A stretch of 8,218 bases of DNA, taken from positions 1-8,218 of the forward strand of contig CALKWT010000096.1 in the NCBI GenBank assembly GCA_938003885.1, given 5' to 3'. Shown piece by piece: positions 1 to 6,414 of the stretch (positions are counted from its first letter, which is position 1; each line of letters starts with the position of its first letter). Both the position numbers and the translations under genes were made by a program. A model generated the notes under the pieces. The model was not told the origin of the DNA. It saw only the letters and a program-made list of their open reading frames with translations, and searched no databases. The DNA comes from an uncultured Balneolaceae bacterium. Its GTDB lineage: Bacteria; Bacteroidota; Rhodothermia; Balneolales; Balneolaceae.

Positions 1-592
1 ACCCCGAACGGACAGCCGGCAGATCACCTTCGGGATACAGGCGGGCCTTTCCGCTTCGACCGTCTCAAGCAACGCCTTTACAAGCGGCCTCAGAACCGGG
101 CTGACACTTGGCGCTGTGGTTAACATCCCGCTTCCGCCCCAATTTCAGCCGACCCCATCGATCCTCTCTTCCATTGAGACAGGGATCCTCTACACGGAAA
201 AAGGGATGACCGATATGAATCCTGACTTCCTGAACGCAGCAACTGTCGAATTTGATTACATCGAGATCCCAATTCTCGGCAAGTTCAGCCTGCCGGTGAG
301 CCCCGCCTTTGAACCTTACCTCATCGCAGGCCCATCTCTCGGTTTTATGGTGAGTGCCGAACGGATACGTAAAGATGGAAGGCGCCTCGATTTGGATAAA
401 CGAACCAGCTCTGCAGACCTCGCTTTTATTCTGGGCGGAGGAATAGAGACAAGGATCGGTAATACCATCCTCTACGGCCAGGCGAGAGGGAGTCTCTCCC
501 TGGGGAACACCTTCAAATCGGAGCAGAGATTTGAACGGACAGACCGTTTCAAACATCAGTATATCGCCCTTGAGGTCGGTATTCGCTTTTAA
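1..592 (+). CDS. PorT-family outer-membrane beta-barrel protein, 3' part only
   Basis: The reading frame is open from the first bases of the window to a TAA at 590-592, giving 196 visible residues; the start codon and signal peptide lie outside. The visible part alternates short amphipathic strands with loops. It begins with a TFGIQAGLSAS strand followed by GLRTGLTLGAVVNIPL, then has an ETGILYTEKGM strand, YIEIPILGKFSL, FEPYLIAGPSLGF and AFILGGGIETRIG, and ends in a strand closing with Phe. This order (GxxAGL; LxxGxxxxIPL; ExxYxxKG; YxExPxLxK; PYxxxGP) is typical of the Bacteroidota PorT/OMP_b-brl_2 proteins, which are small eight-strand-like barrels in the outer membrane, mostly of unknown substrate. 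The terminal aromatic residue fits recognition by the BAM machinery. No function beyond outer-membrane barrel can be assigned. The gene converges on the MFS gene and shows no partner within the window. Confidence 0.85.
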   Translation, partial: PRTDSRQITFGIQAGLSASTVSSNAFTSGLRTGLTLGAVVNIPLPPQFQPTPSILSSIETGILYTEKGMTDMNPDFLNAATVEFDYIEIPILGKFSLPVSPAFEPYLIAGPSLGFMVSAERIRKDGRRLDLDKRTSSADLAFILGGGIETRIGNTILYGQARGSLSLGNTFKSEQRFERTDRFKHQYIALEVGIRF

Positions 593-618
593 AACGGTGT
601 AGATGGGCCGGAAGCAAA

Positions 619-645
619 ATGGCAGAGAGATCGTTCGATTGCCAT
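619..645. repeat. Inverted repeat 27 nt after the barrel gene
   Basis: ATGGCA (619-624) is the exact reverse complement of TGCCAT (640-645). Inside it, ATCG (629-632) pairs with CGAT (635-638 region) around a TT loop, with unpaired GAGAG on the left arm. There is no T-run after it on either strand, so it is not a classical intrinsic terminator. It could be a 3'-end processing or stability element of the barrel-protein transcript, or chance. Confidence 0.3.
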
Positions 646-722
646 CCTTAGACTCTATCTCCCGCTGAATGGCCGGCGGGTGGTTCGCCCTGAACAGGAG
701 AGAGGCCGAGGCTCAGTGTTTT

Positions 723-788
723 CACCCAATGCAGCCATGGGCTGCGGGTGATGGGCCACACCCTTTTCCCGCGTGTTCTTATGTGGCC
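723..788. terminator. Structured convergent intergenic block, possible bidirectional terminator
   Basis: Two hairpins lie back to back between the convergent barrel and MFS genes. The first pairs CACCC (723-727) with GGGTG (746-750) and, after a 3-nt bulge, GCAGCC (731-736) with GGCTGC (740-745), with loop ATG. The second pairs GGCCACA (754-760) exactly with TGTGGCC (782-788). An alternative stem, GGGTG (746-750) with CACCC (759-763), is followed directly by TTTT, which would suit termination of rightward transcription. The position between two converging 3' ends supports a termination role. The U-tract is only four bases and I see none for the leftward direction, so this stays a candidate. 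Confidence 0.4.
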
Positions 789-798
789 TGCCGACAGG

Positions 799-1971
799 TT
801 ATTTACGGATCATGGTCAAACTCACCAGGATGAAGAGGGCGCCCGCGCCGGCAGCAAAATAGAACGTCCCGTCAATGTTGTAGTAGTAATAGACCAGTCC
901 GAGCAGATAGGGCCCCAGGGCCTGGCCCACTCGCATGATCACCCAGTTTATCGAGAGGAAAGCTGCTCTGTACTCCGCTTTGGCATATCCCGCCAGCATA
1001 TTCAGAATGCTTGCAATGTTGATCCCTTGTGCAAATCCAAACAGGCCGATCGGTAGCAGCAGCCCCCAAATGCCAGAAATGGAGGGCACCATTAAAAAGC
1101 TGATGAAGTAGAGGATCGCAGCTGTCCGGATCAGCGTGCGCTCCGAGAAGCGCAGTGTCAGTTTTCCAAGCTGGGCAGAGGTCACCGCGGTTACCAGGGA
1201 GGAGCTCGCCAGAAGAAGTCCAATCATCATGGAGCTCAGGCCGAAGCGTTCATCCAGCAGTATGGTGAAATAGGTAATATACCCGCCATAGAGCATGATG
1301 AAGGTGAGAAACATGGAGACAAAAAGGCCGATGACATGGCCCGATTTCAGCGCAGAACCGATCTGGTTGAAATAGAGGTTCAGGCTGCTCTTGTTCTGCA
1401 GGGAGACAGCCTCGAGGCTGAGCAGTGCAAAGATACCGACCGGAATGGCGAGCAGTGCAAGATAAAAGGGATAGAACCATCCCAGAATGGCGATCGCCCC
1501 GCCGATGGCCGGATAAGCAGCCGCCCCCACACTTAGAACGCTGCCGTTATACCCCATGGCTGTTGCCCGGTCGTTCCCGCTATAGAGATCACCGATGAGG
1601 GTAAGATTGAGCGCACCCAGGGAGGCACTTCCCATTCCCTGCAGAGCACGCAGAAACAGAAGCTGTTCAAAAGAGGTGGCAAAAGCACAGGCGGTTCCCG
1701 CAATGCCGAAGAAGAACAGAGAAGGGATCAAGACACGTTTCCGGCCGTAACGATCCGCAATAACTCCGAGAATCGGGGTGAGTATGATACCGGGCAGGGT
1801 GTAGAAGGTGATCAGAAGCCCGATCTGATCGTTGGTAACAGAAAATGTCCGGGCTATAGAGGGGAGGGCAGGTGCTATACTGCTCACCCCCATCACGGAT
1901 ACCAATGTAATCCCGAAAATGACATAGAGATTTCTGTCGTTCAGCAGCGGGGACTTTTTTATTGGGCTCAA
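799..1971 (-). CDS. MFS transporter, DHA1-type (drug:H+ antiporter-like)
   Basis: A 390-aa inner-membrane protein of the usual 12-helix MFS length. The first half carries motif A between helices 2 and 3 (GVIADRYGRKR, about residues 69-79), then the helix-4 segment RALQGMGSASLGALNLT (about 108-124) with its conserved Arg, and a motif-C-like helix-5 stretch around 140-169. In that stretch the usual Gly-Pro is Tyr-Pro (Y153-P154), followed by AIGG. A soluble central loop (about 190-208) separates the halves. Family knowledge suggests proton-driven efflux of small molecules; the substrate cannot be read. The frame has no ATG near its beginning. TTG at 1969-1971 gives a sensible N-terminus (basic, then helix 1 from about residue 15), and an in-frame TGA lies 14 codons upstream. 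No strong Shine-Dalgarno precedes it. The gene is transcribed away from the acyltransferase operon and has no operon partner apart from a doubtful small ORF upstream. Confidence 0.92.
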   Translation of the reverse strand: MSPIKKSPLLNDRNLYVIFGITLVSVMGVSSIAPALPSIARTFSVTNDQIGLLITFYTLPGIILTPILGVIADRYGRKRVLIPSLFFFGIAGTACAFATSFEQLLFLRALQGMGSASLGALNLTLIGDLYSGNDRATAMGYNGSVLSVGAAAYPAIGGAIAILGWFYPFYLALLAIPVGIFALLSLEAVSLQNKSSLNLYFNQIGSALKSGHVIGLFVSMFLTFIMLYGGYITYFTILLDERFGLSSMMIGLLLASSSLVTAVTSAQLGKLTLRFSERTLIRTAAILYFISFLMVPSISGIWGLLLPIGLFGFAQGINIASILNMLAGYAKAEYRAAFLSINWVIMRVGQALGPYLLGLVYYYYNIDGTFYFAAGAGALFILVSLTMIRK

Positions 1972-2180
1972 AAGAAGTAGATAGAGTTTGTTTCCAGATG
2001 AAATAATAGATAGTCATCAGATCCGTTTACACCAAGTAGCAGTGAGGTCAATTCATCTCCTATTTTCAGTTTAAAAACCGTATTTTGAATAAAATTCCAT
2101 ACTTTTGCAAAGGATCTCGTGATGATCATGTACTTCAGGATCATGATGGGGTGACCTTGAAAGGTACAAAGAAAGATCAT
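1968..2180 (-). CDS. Doubtful 70-aa ORF overlapping the MFS start codon
   Basis: The ORF begins with ATG at 2180 and ends with a TGA (1968-1970) that shares bases with the MFS start as TTGA, the geometry of translational coupling. The C-terminal half is protein-like (FKLKIGDELTSLLLG, then DDYLLFHLE) and ends in aromatic residues. The N-terminal half, rich in Met, Ile and Phe, comes from GATCAT-type palindromes and looks less like protein. I do not recognise a family. The frame stays open about 20 codons further upstream to a TAA near 2235 without another ATG. It may be a real small upstream gene, a remnant of a larger one, or a chance ORF in AT-rich intergenic DNA; I lean to chance or remnant. 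Confidence 0.2.
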   Translation of the reverse strand: MIFLCTFQGHPIMILKYMIITRSFAKVWNFIQNTVFKLKIGDELTSLLLGVNGSDDYLLFHLETNSIYFF

Positions 2181-2221
2181 CCTCTTTGGTAAAAAGTCTT
2201 TTGAAAAGAGGAGACGATCAT
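2124..2221. repeat. Cluster of four GATCAT words with two 8-bp palindromes
   Basis: GATCAT occurs at 2124-2129, 2139-2144, 2175-2180 and 2216-2221. The first two lie in perfect 8-bp palindromes, ATGATCAT (2122-2129) and ATCATGAT (2140-2147), with starts 18 bp apart. The last two are both followed by CC and flank the hairpin at 2181-2211 as direct repeats. Such spacing in a divergent promoter region could mark operator sites for a dimeric regulator, but no regulator gene is in the window to support this. Confidence 0.35.
2181..2211. repeat. Perfect 7-bp-stem hairpin in the divergent region
   Basis: CCTCTTT (2181-2187) is the exact reverse complement of AAAGAGG (2205-2211). Within the loop AAAAG (2192-2196) can pair with CTTTT (2198-2202), making a nested structure. 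There is no trailing T-run in either direction. It could fold in the leader of the leftward MFS transcript, or in a long leader of the rightward operon. Confidence 0.4.
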
Positions 2222-2292
2222 CCGGCCATGAAGACGCTTAGGACATGTGGCTGGCAGCGACGGTACCGGAAGGAATTCAACCAAAATGTTCT

Positions 2293-2321
2293 TTGAATAG
2301 AGTGAAATTTAAACTTTATTT
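2293..2321 (+). promoter_or_regulatory. Promoter-like pair upstream of the acyltransferase operon (candidate 1)
   Basis: TTGAAT (2293-2298) and TTATTT (2316-2321) are 17 bp apart. The first is preceded by T, giving the TTTG often seen at -33 in Bacteroidota. The match to either sigma70 or the Bacteroidota TAnnTTTG -7 element is partial. It would leave a leader of about 110 nt before the TTG start at 2440. Confidence 0.25.
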
Positions 2322-2344
2322 AAGCGTGTCATAGGAACGTGTTC

Positions 2345-2374
2345 TTGTCTGGGGAAAACTGTGGAGTTTATGTA
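2345..2374 (+). promoter_or_regulatory. Promoter-like pair upstream of the acyltransferase operon (candidate 2)
   Basis: TTGTCT (2345-2350) is followed after 18 bp by TATGTA (2369-2374), or after 17 bp by TTATGT. The elements are about as good as candidate 1 and the leader would be about 60 nt. The two candidates are alternatives; sequence alone does not decide between them. Confidence 0.25.
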
Positions 2375-2439
2375 AGTGCGTGCTTTTTTAGCAGCAAGAG
2401 AACAGCGGAAATTGAACCATTAATTTAAATAGTTACAAA

Positions 2440-3195
2440 TTGCTCGCAAAAGCATCTGTTTTACACGACATTAGAAATCATCATTACAACATCACCATCG
2501 CTCAGTCGGAGGAGGATGTAGAAGCGGCTCTCCGGTTGAGATTCAATGTGTTCAGCCGGGAGCTGGACCGGAATTTCAAATTCGGAAAAGGCATTGACCG
2601 CGATGAGTATGATGCGCAGTGCCATCACCTGATTGTCAAGGAGAACAGTACCGGAGAAGTCATCGGCACCTATCGCCTTCAAACCCGTGAGCGGGCTGAG
2701 AAAGGGATCGGCTTCTATACTTCCAAGCGGTTCAAGCTCGAGGTTCTGCCCGATGAGGTACTCGATGAGGCGGTTGAGGTGGGCCGTGCCTGTATTCACG
2801 AAGAGCACCGAAATGGCCGGGTTCTGTTCCTGTTATGGAAAGGATTGGCAGGCTATCTGGAATACTACAAAAAAAGATACCTATTTGGTTATTCTGCACT
2901 CCAGACGACCAATCTAAACGTTGCCATCAGCACCTATAACTACCTGCTTGAAAAAGAGTACGTGAGCCGCGACTACAGAGTGCCGGTCAGGGAGGAATAT
3001 ACCTGCAAGCCGGATGCCGATCAGGGGGAAGAAGGGGTTCTGGATATCCCGCCTCTTTTCAAGAACTACCTGGATGTAGGTACGCGCATATGCAGCTTGC
3101 CTGCCCACGACAAGGAGCTCAATCTGCTGCACTTTATGATCCTGCTGGATGTCGAGAAGATATCAGACCGGACCAGGAAGATGTTCTTTGGCTAA
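2440..3195 (+). CDS. GNAT-fold N-acyltransferase, OlsB/GlsB-like (aminolipid synthesis, first step)
   Basis: A 251-aa protein of the OlsB/autoinducer-synthase-like GNAT group (Acetyltransf_5). Visible marks are LRLRFNVF (31-38), the acidic GIDRDEYD segment (51-58) leading into the HHLIV strand, the central VIGTYRLQ strand (74-81), and the signature EVGRACIHEEHRNGRV (113-128) followed by LLWKGLAGYL. The C-terminal block has PPLFKNYLDVG and a FMILLDVEKISDR end typical of OlsB relatives. The family transfers a 3-hydroxy-acyl group from acyl carrier protein to the amino group of an amino acid: ornithine for OlsB, glycine for the Bacteroides GlsB enzyme. Which amino acid is used here cannot be read. 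The next gene, 26 nt downstream, supplies the expected second acylation. No ATG exists near the 5' end; TTG at 2440 is the best start, nine codons after an in-frame TGA, with no clear Shine-Dalgarno. Confidence 0.92.
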   Translation: MLAKASVLHDIRNHHYNITIAQSEEDVEAALRLRFNVFSRELDRNFKFGKGIDRDEYDAQCHHLIVKENSTGEVIGTYRLQTRERAEKGIGFYTSKRFKLEVLPDEVLDEAVEVGRACIHEEHRNGRVLFLLWKGLAGYLEYYKKRYLFGYSALQTTNLNVAISTYNYLLEKEYVSRDYRVPVREEYTCKPDADQGEEGVLDIPPLFKNYLDVGTRICSLPAHDKELNLLHFMILLDVEKISDRTRKMFFG

Positions 3196-3221
3196 TCTTT
3201 CAGGCCCGTTTTGTTGTCGAC

Positions 3222-4007
3222 ATGAGAATAGGAATTGCAATTATCCGGTTAGTGGCATTGGCGCTCTTTATCTTCCTCTATTTTTCCGGATTTCTTCTCT
3301 GCCTTCTGATCGTCCGGATTGCTGGCCTATCCTTCGAAAAGCTGCGAAACCGCGGTATGCGTTTCTGGTCGGCAGGTGTGTGCAAGATCTTTAATCTTCG
3401 GGTGATCGCTGTGGGGAGTGCACCGAAGGCTCCTTTCATCCTGGTACTGAATCATCTCAGCTACCTCGATATCATTCCCATCTTTCTGCATACCAACTGT
3501 ACCTTTGTCGCAAAGAAAGAGGTGCGTTCCTGGCCCGTACTCGGGTTTATGGTCAAAACCATGGGGGTGATCTTTGTGGACCGGGGCCGGAAGAAGGATG
3601 TGGTCCGGGTTAACAAACAGCTGCGTGAAAGTTTGAACCCGCTGCAGGGAATTACTCTTTTTCCTGAAGGAACCTCCTCTGGCGGCGAAGAGGTCCTTCC
3701 GTTTCGATCGCCTTTGCTGGAATTCCCCGCCTCGGAAAGGATACCGGTTCATGTGGCAGCCTTGCAGTATGAAACGGGAAGAGGAGATCTGCCCGCCCGG
3801 GACAGTGTCTGTTTCTTCGGTGCGCGGGACACGTTTCTCGCTCACCTCTTTAAGATGGCCCAGACCCGGTCGATCACCTGCACCATCACGTTCGGAGAGA
3901 GGACGGTAGAAGATGGGGATCGTAAAACCCTTGCCAAAAAGTTACACAGGGAGGTGAGCAAGTTGTTTATTCCTACCGACATCTCCAGGCAATCCGGCAA
4001 CGGCTGA
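3222..4007 (+). CDS. Lysophospholipid-type O-acyltransferase (PlsC/OlsA/GlsA-like), second gene of the aminolipid operon
   Basis: A 261-aa membrane-associated acyltransferase of the PlsC (LPLAT/AGPAT) family, of ordinary length. An N-terminal membrane helix spans about residues 4-31. Motif I is NHLSYLD with catalytic H78 and D83, block II is GVIFVDRGR (115-123) with its conserved Arg, and block III is FPEGTSSGG (147-155). These are the residues that carry catalysis and phosphate/glycerol binding in the family, and all are intact. Generic PlsC makes phosphatidic acid. Directly behind an OlsB/GlsB-like gene the likelier role is O-acylation of a lyso-ornithine or lyso-glycine lipid. The reading frame is open further upstream (an ATG at 3090), but that stretch overlaps the preceding gene and gives unlikely protein; ATG at 3222 starts right at the membrane helix. 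No recognisable Shine-Dalgarno. The two genes almost certainly share a transcript. Confidence 0.94.
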   Translation: MRIGIAIIRLVALALFIFLYFSGFLLCLLIVRIAGLSFEKLRNRGMRFWSAGVCKIFNLRVIAVGSAPKAPFILVLNHLSYLDIIPIFLHTNCTFVAKKEVRSWPVLGFMVKTMGVIFVDRGRKKDVVRVNKQLRESLNPLQGITLFPEGTSSGGEEVLPFRSPLLEFPASERIPVHVAALQYETGRGDLPARDSVCFFGARDTFLAHLFKMAQTRSITCTITFGERTVEDGDRKTLAKKLHREVSKLFIPTDISRQSGNG

Positions 4008-4186
4008 TCTACTGGAAGATGGATCGTCTTGATCGCCGGTTGCATCGCCCGCCGGGTCTCAGAGAATCCGGGATTCCGCCCATCCCTCCGGCTCTCTTGC
4101 CGATGCTTCGGTCGGGCGATCTTTCCGGACAGTTCGCTGAGTGGGAGGGCCCGATCACTGAGGTTTTGATTTTCTTTCCGCTCCTC

Positions 4187-6343
4187 TTACGCCTGATCAG
4201 ATTTCATTTCTGATATTGTCTTGGCAGAACCCTCTTTCAAAGGCATCTCCATAAAAAATGAGGAGCCTTTCCCTTCTTTGCTTGTGAAAAAGATGCGGCC
4301 ATTCATCCGCTCAATAAACTCCTTGCTCAGACTCAAACCGAATCCGGTGCCCTTCTCATTGCGGGTCCCTCTGCGGGTCCAGTTTTTATTGTCAAATATG
4401 TTACCCTGCATCTCCTCCGGAATTCCTATACCCTTGTCCCGTACTTCCACGCGAACCTGGTCATCCTGCTGAGACAGTGAGATCGTGACCGGATCGTTTT
4501 CGTATGAAAATTTGATGGCGTTGGAGATCAGATTCCGGAGAACCAGTTTCAGAGCATTGCAATCTGCCAGAACCGTATAGGGGCCGGCAGGCTCCAGCTC
4601 GATCTGGATATTTTTTTTGTCTGCGATAAACTTTTGAGAGTGAATGACCTCTTCCAGAAGTCCGGTCAGCTCGATCTCTTCTAAATAGAGTTTAACCTCG
4701 GAAATCTGGCCCTGTGCCCAGGCGAGCAGGTCTTCCATCACATTGAGGTTTTCCTGTACGGAAGCCTCCATCAGGGGAATCAACTCCTGAAACTCCTCTA
4801 CTGTAAGCATGTTATCTTTGATCAGGCTCAGAATACTCTGCATGGAGCCGAGGGTTCCCCTCAGATCGTGCGACACAATGGCAAACAGTTTGTCTTTCGA
4901 TCGGTTGACCTCTTCGAGCTCTCCTTTCTGCTTCTCCAGCAGGGTAAGCATCTGCTCTTTGTCACGCGAGGCTCTTCTCATCTGATAAAGAAGCAAGATG
5001 GTCATCAGGATGATCAAAAGCCCAACGATGATCAACATTCGCTGATTGTTGATCCGGAACTCCTGTTCCGTCTGCTTCTCCATCAACAGCCGGTTGATGT
5101 CGTTCTGCCGTCTCAGCTCCAGGTAGTTCTCTGCATTGGCCAGCTCCTCGCTGTGGGTCGCCTCATTCAGACTGTCTGCCAGTACGCTATATCTCATGAG
5201 CTGATTGTACGCCTCCTCAAAACGTCCCTCACTGGCATACAGTTCATGCAGGGATTTTTTCACATCCAGCTTGTAATAGGCGTTGGGCAGTAGTTGTGCA
5301 AACTCTTCTGCGGTTCCGAGGTGGTCCCGGGCGTCGACCGGCCTGCCCTCTTCGGTGTACATCCTGCCCAGCACAAGGCTGCTCAGGAACATGGCCAGCG
5401 GGGAGTTCTGTTCACGTCCGATTTCGAAAGCTTTAAAGAGATGCACTTCTGCTTCCCTGTAGCGTTTCATCATGGCCAGAGTTCTGCCGATATTGTGTGT
5501 CAAATTGGCTGACTCTCTGTCGGGTTCAAAATGGCCGAGGGCTTCCAGAGCACTGTTAAAGCTCTGAAGAGCCTCCTCATACCGTTCAGTATTATTAAAG
5601 ACATTTCCCAGGTTAATATGAGCACGATACATGTCGATATGGGAATTCCTCTGCTCTGCCATCTGCAACGAACGCTCCAGATAATATTGAGACCGTTCAT
5701 AATCTTCATCCTGGCCATAGGACATTCCCAAATTGTTGTAGACTACGGTTAGCACCACCGAATCCTGGCTCGCTTCGGCAAGGTTGATCGTGTCAAGATA
5801 GTTCCGGTAGGCTAGTTCCCGTTGGCCAATATTGTTATAGGTGAGTGCGAGATTATGATGGGTTCTTGTCTTTATAACTCCTCGTTCATCTTCCGGCAGA
5901 CGGTCGATCGACGCCAGAGCTGCATTGTACTCTTCCACGGACCGCATCGGGTTCATGTCTACATGGATATTGCCCAAGAGATGGTGAATTTGCGGTAGCC
6001 GGCTCGTCTCCGGAAACCTCTCCAGCGCTGCCTCCAGAATTTCAATGGCGATATCACGCTCCCGCATCTGAAGTTGAATCTCTGCTCTCAGGATATAGCT
6101 TTTTACTATCTTTTCTGCATCCTTTGCTTCTTCAAAGAGGGCCTCTGCATCCATAGCCAGCTGCAAAGCCCGCACAAGGTCTCCCTCTCTCATCGCTTGT
6201 TTACTCTCTTCAAACAGAGTTTCACCATCCGAAACAAGGCTATCGGCTTCTTCATGAAGGGTATCGGAGGCCACAGCCATACCATCCATTCCCCAAGGGA
6301 GGGGAAGCGTCAGAATCAGTAAAAATAGTAGGAATCTCCTCAT
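4187..6343 (-). CDS. TPR-repeat sensor histidine kinase (orphan)
   Basis: A 718-aa membrane sensor kinase. Residues 1-25 form a signal peptide (RR, Leu-rich core, AVA just before S26). From about 45 to 400 there are tandem TPR-like helices with the usual spaced small and aromatic residues (for example NNIGQRELAYRNY, INLGNVFNNTERYEEAL), placing the sensor in the periplasm. A single membrane helix lies at about 435-454, followed by a coiled-coil linker to 485. The HisKA box is SHDLRGTLGS with phospho-acceptor H492. The ATPase domain has an N box (NLISNAIKFS, N604/N608), G1 DKGIGIP (636-642) and G2 GTGFGLSLSK (665-674). Kinase residues are complete. The usual Pro after SHDLRx is Thr here (T497). 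There is no receiver or DNA-binding domain and no response regulator nearby, so it must signal to an unlinked partner. The ATG at 6341-6343 gives the signal peptide; the ribosome-binding site is weak (AGAGA immediately before it). Confidence 0.95.
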   Translation of the reverse strand: MRRFLLFLLILTLPLPWGMDGMAVASDTLHEEADSLVSDGETLFEESKQAMREGDLVRALQLAMDAEALFEEAKDAEKIVKSYILRAEIQLQMRERDIAIEILEAALERFPETSRLPQIHHLLGNIHVDMNPMRSVEEYNAALASIDRLPEDERGVIKTRTHHNLALTYNNIGQRELAYRNYLDTINLAEASQDSVVLTVVYNNLGMSYGQDEDYERSQYYLERSLQMAEQRNSHIDMYRAHINLGNVFNNTERYEEALQSFNSALEALGHFEPDRESANLTHNIGRTLAMMKRYREAEVHLFKAFEIGREQNSPLAMFLSSLVLGRMYTEEGRPVDARDHLGTAEEFAQLLPNAYYKLDVKKSLHELYASEGRFEEAYNQLMRYSVLADSLNEATHSEELANAENYLELRRQNDINRLLMEKQTEQEFRINNQRMLIIVGLLIILMTILLLYQMRRASRDKEQMLTLLEKQKGELEEVNRSKDKLFAIVSHDLRGTLGSMQSILSLIKDNMLTVEEFQELIPLMEASVQENLNVMEDLLAWAQGQISEVKLYLEEIELTGLLEEVIHSQKFIADKKNIQIELEPAGPYTVLADCNALKLVLRNLISNAIKFSYENDPVTISLSQQDDQVRVEVRDKGIGIPEEMQGNIFDNKNWTRRGTRNEKGTGFGLSLSKEFIERMNGRIFFTSKEGKGSSFFMEMPLKEGSAKTISEMKSDQA

Positions 6344-6366
6344 TCTCTGAATAGGCTGGATCGTTA

Positions 6367-6395
6367 TAAATACCTCTATACGACAATGGTATCAA
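6367..6395 (-). promoter_or_regulatory. Sigma70-like promoter candidate for the histidine kinase
   Basis: Read leftward, TTGATA (6390-6395) and TATTTA (6367-6372) are separated by exactly 17 bp. This is four to five matches per hexamer to the -35 and -10 consensus. The -10 element lies about 25 bp before the kinase ATG, leaving a very short leader. It is a fair match, but many Bacteroidota promoters follow a different consensus. Confidence 0.35.
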
Positions 6396-6414
6396 ATAAG
6401 TTAGAGCATTTTAA

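Larger units (their letters stand above)
1972..2439. other. Divergent intergenic region between MFS gene and acyltransferase operon
   Basis: About 470 bases without a confident gene, by eye more AT-rich than the flanking genes. It contains, from left to right, the doubtful 70-aa leftward ORF (1968-2180), a cluster of four GATCAT words (2124-2221), a hairpin (2181-2211), and two promoter-like arrangements facing the acyltransferase operon (2293-2321 and 2345-2374). It must hold the promoters of both divergent genes, since neither has another upstream partner. I could not pick a convincing promoter for the MFS gene. Confidence 0.6.

Noticed and set aside
65..556. 163-codon antisense ORF across the outer-membrane barrel gene
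   Set aside because: The + strand frame shows clear barrel strand patterns to a C-terminal Phe; the antisense translation does not resemble a protein family.
1667..2017. 116-codon ORF on the minus strand overlapping the MFS gene
   Set aside because: Another frame of the transporter gene; Cys/Pro/Arg-rich translation without family features.
3090..3221. Upstream extension of the O-acyltransferase to an ATG at 3090
   Set aside because: The added 44 residues overlap the N-acyltransferase coding sequence out of frame and look unlike protein; the membrane helix typical of the family begins right after ATG 3222.
3327..3845. 172-codon antisense ORF across the O-acyltransferase gene
   Set aside because: Shadow of a gene whose catalytic motifs are fully intact on the + strand; the translation has no domain character.
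4019..4213. 64-codon ORF on the + strand after the O-acyltransferase gene
   Set aside because: It is Pro/Arg/Leu-rich with no recognisable domain, no convincing RBS, and overlaps the 3' end of the histidine kinase on the other strand. Most likely chance. I saw only weak short inverted repeats in 4008-4186 and no good terminator.
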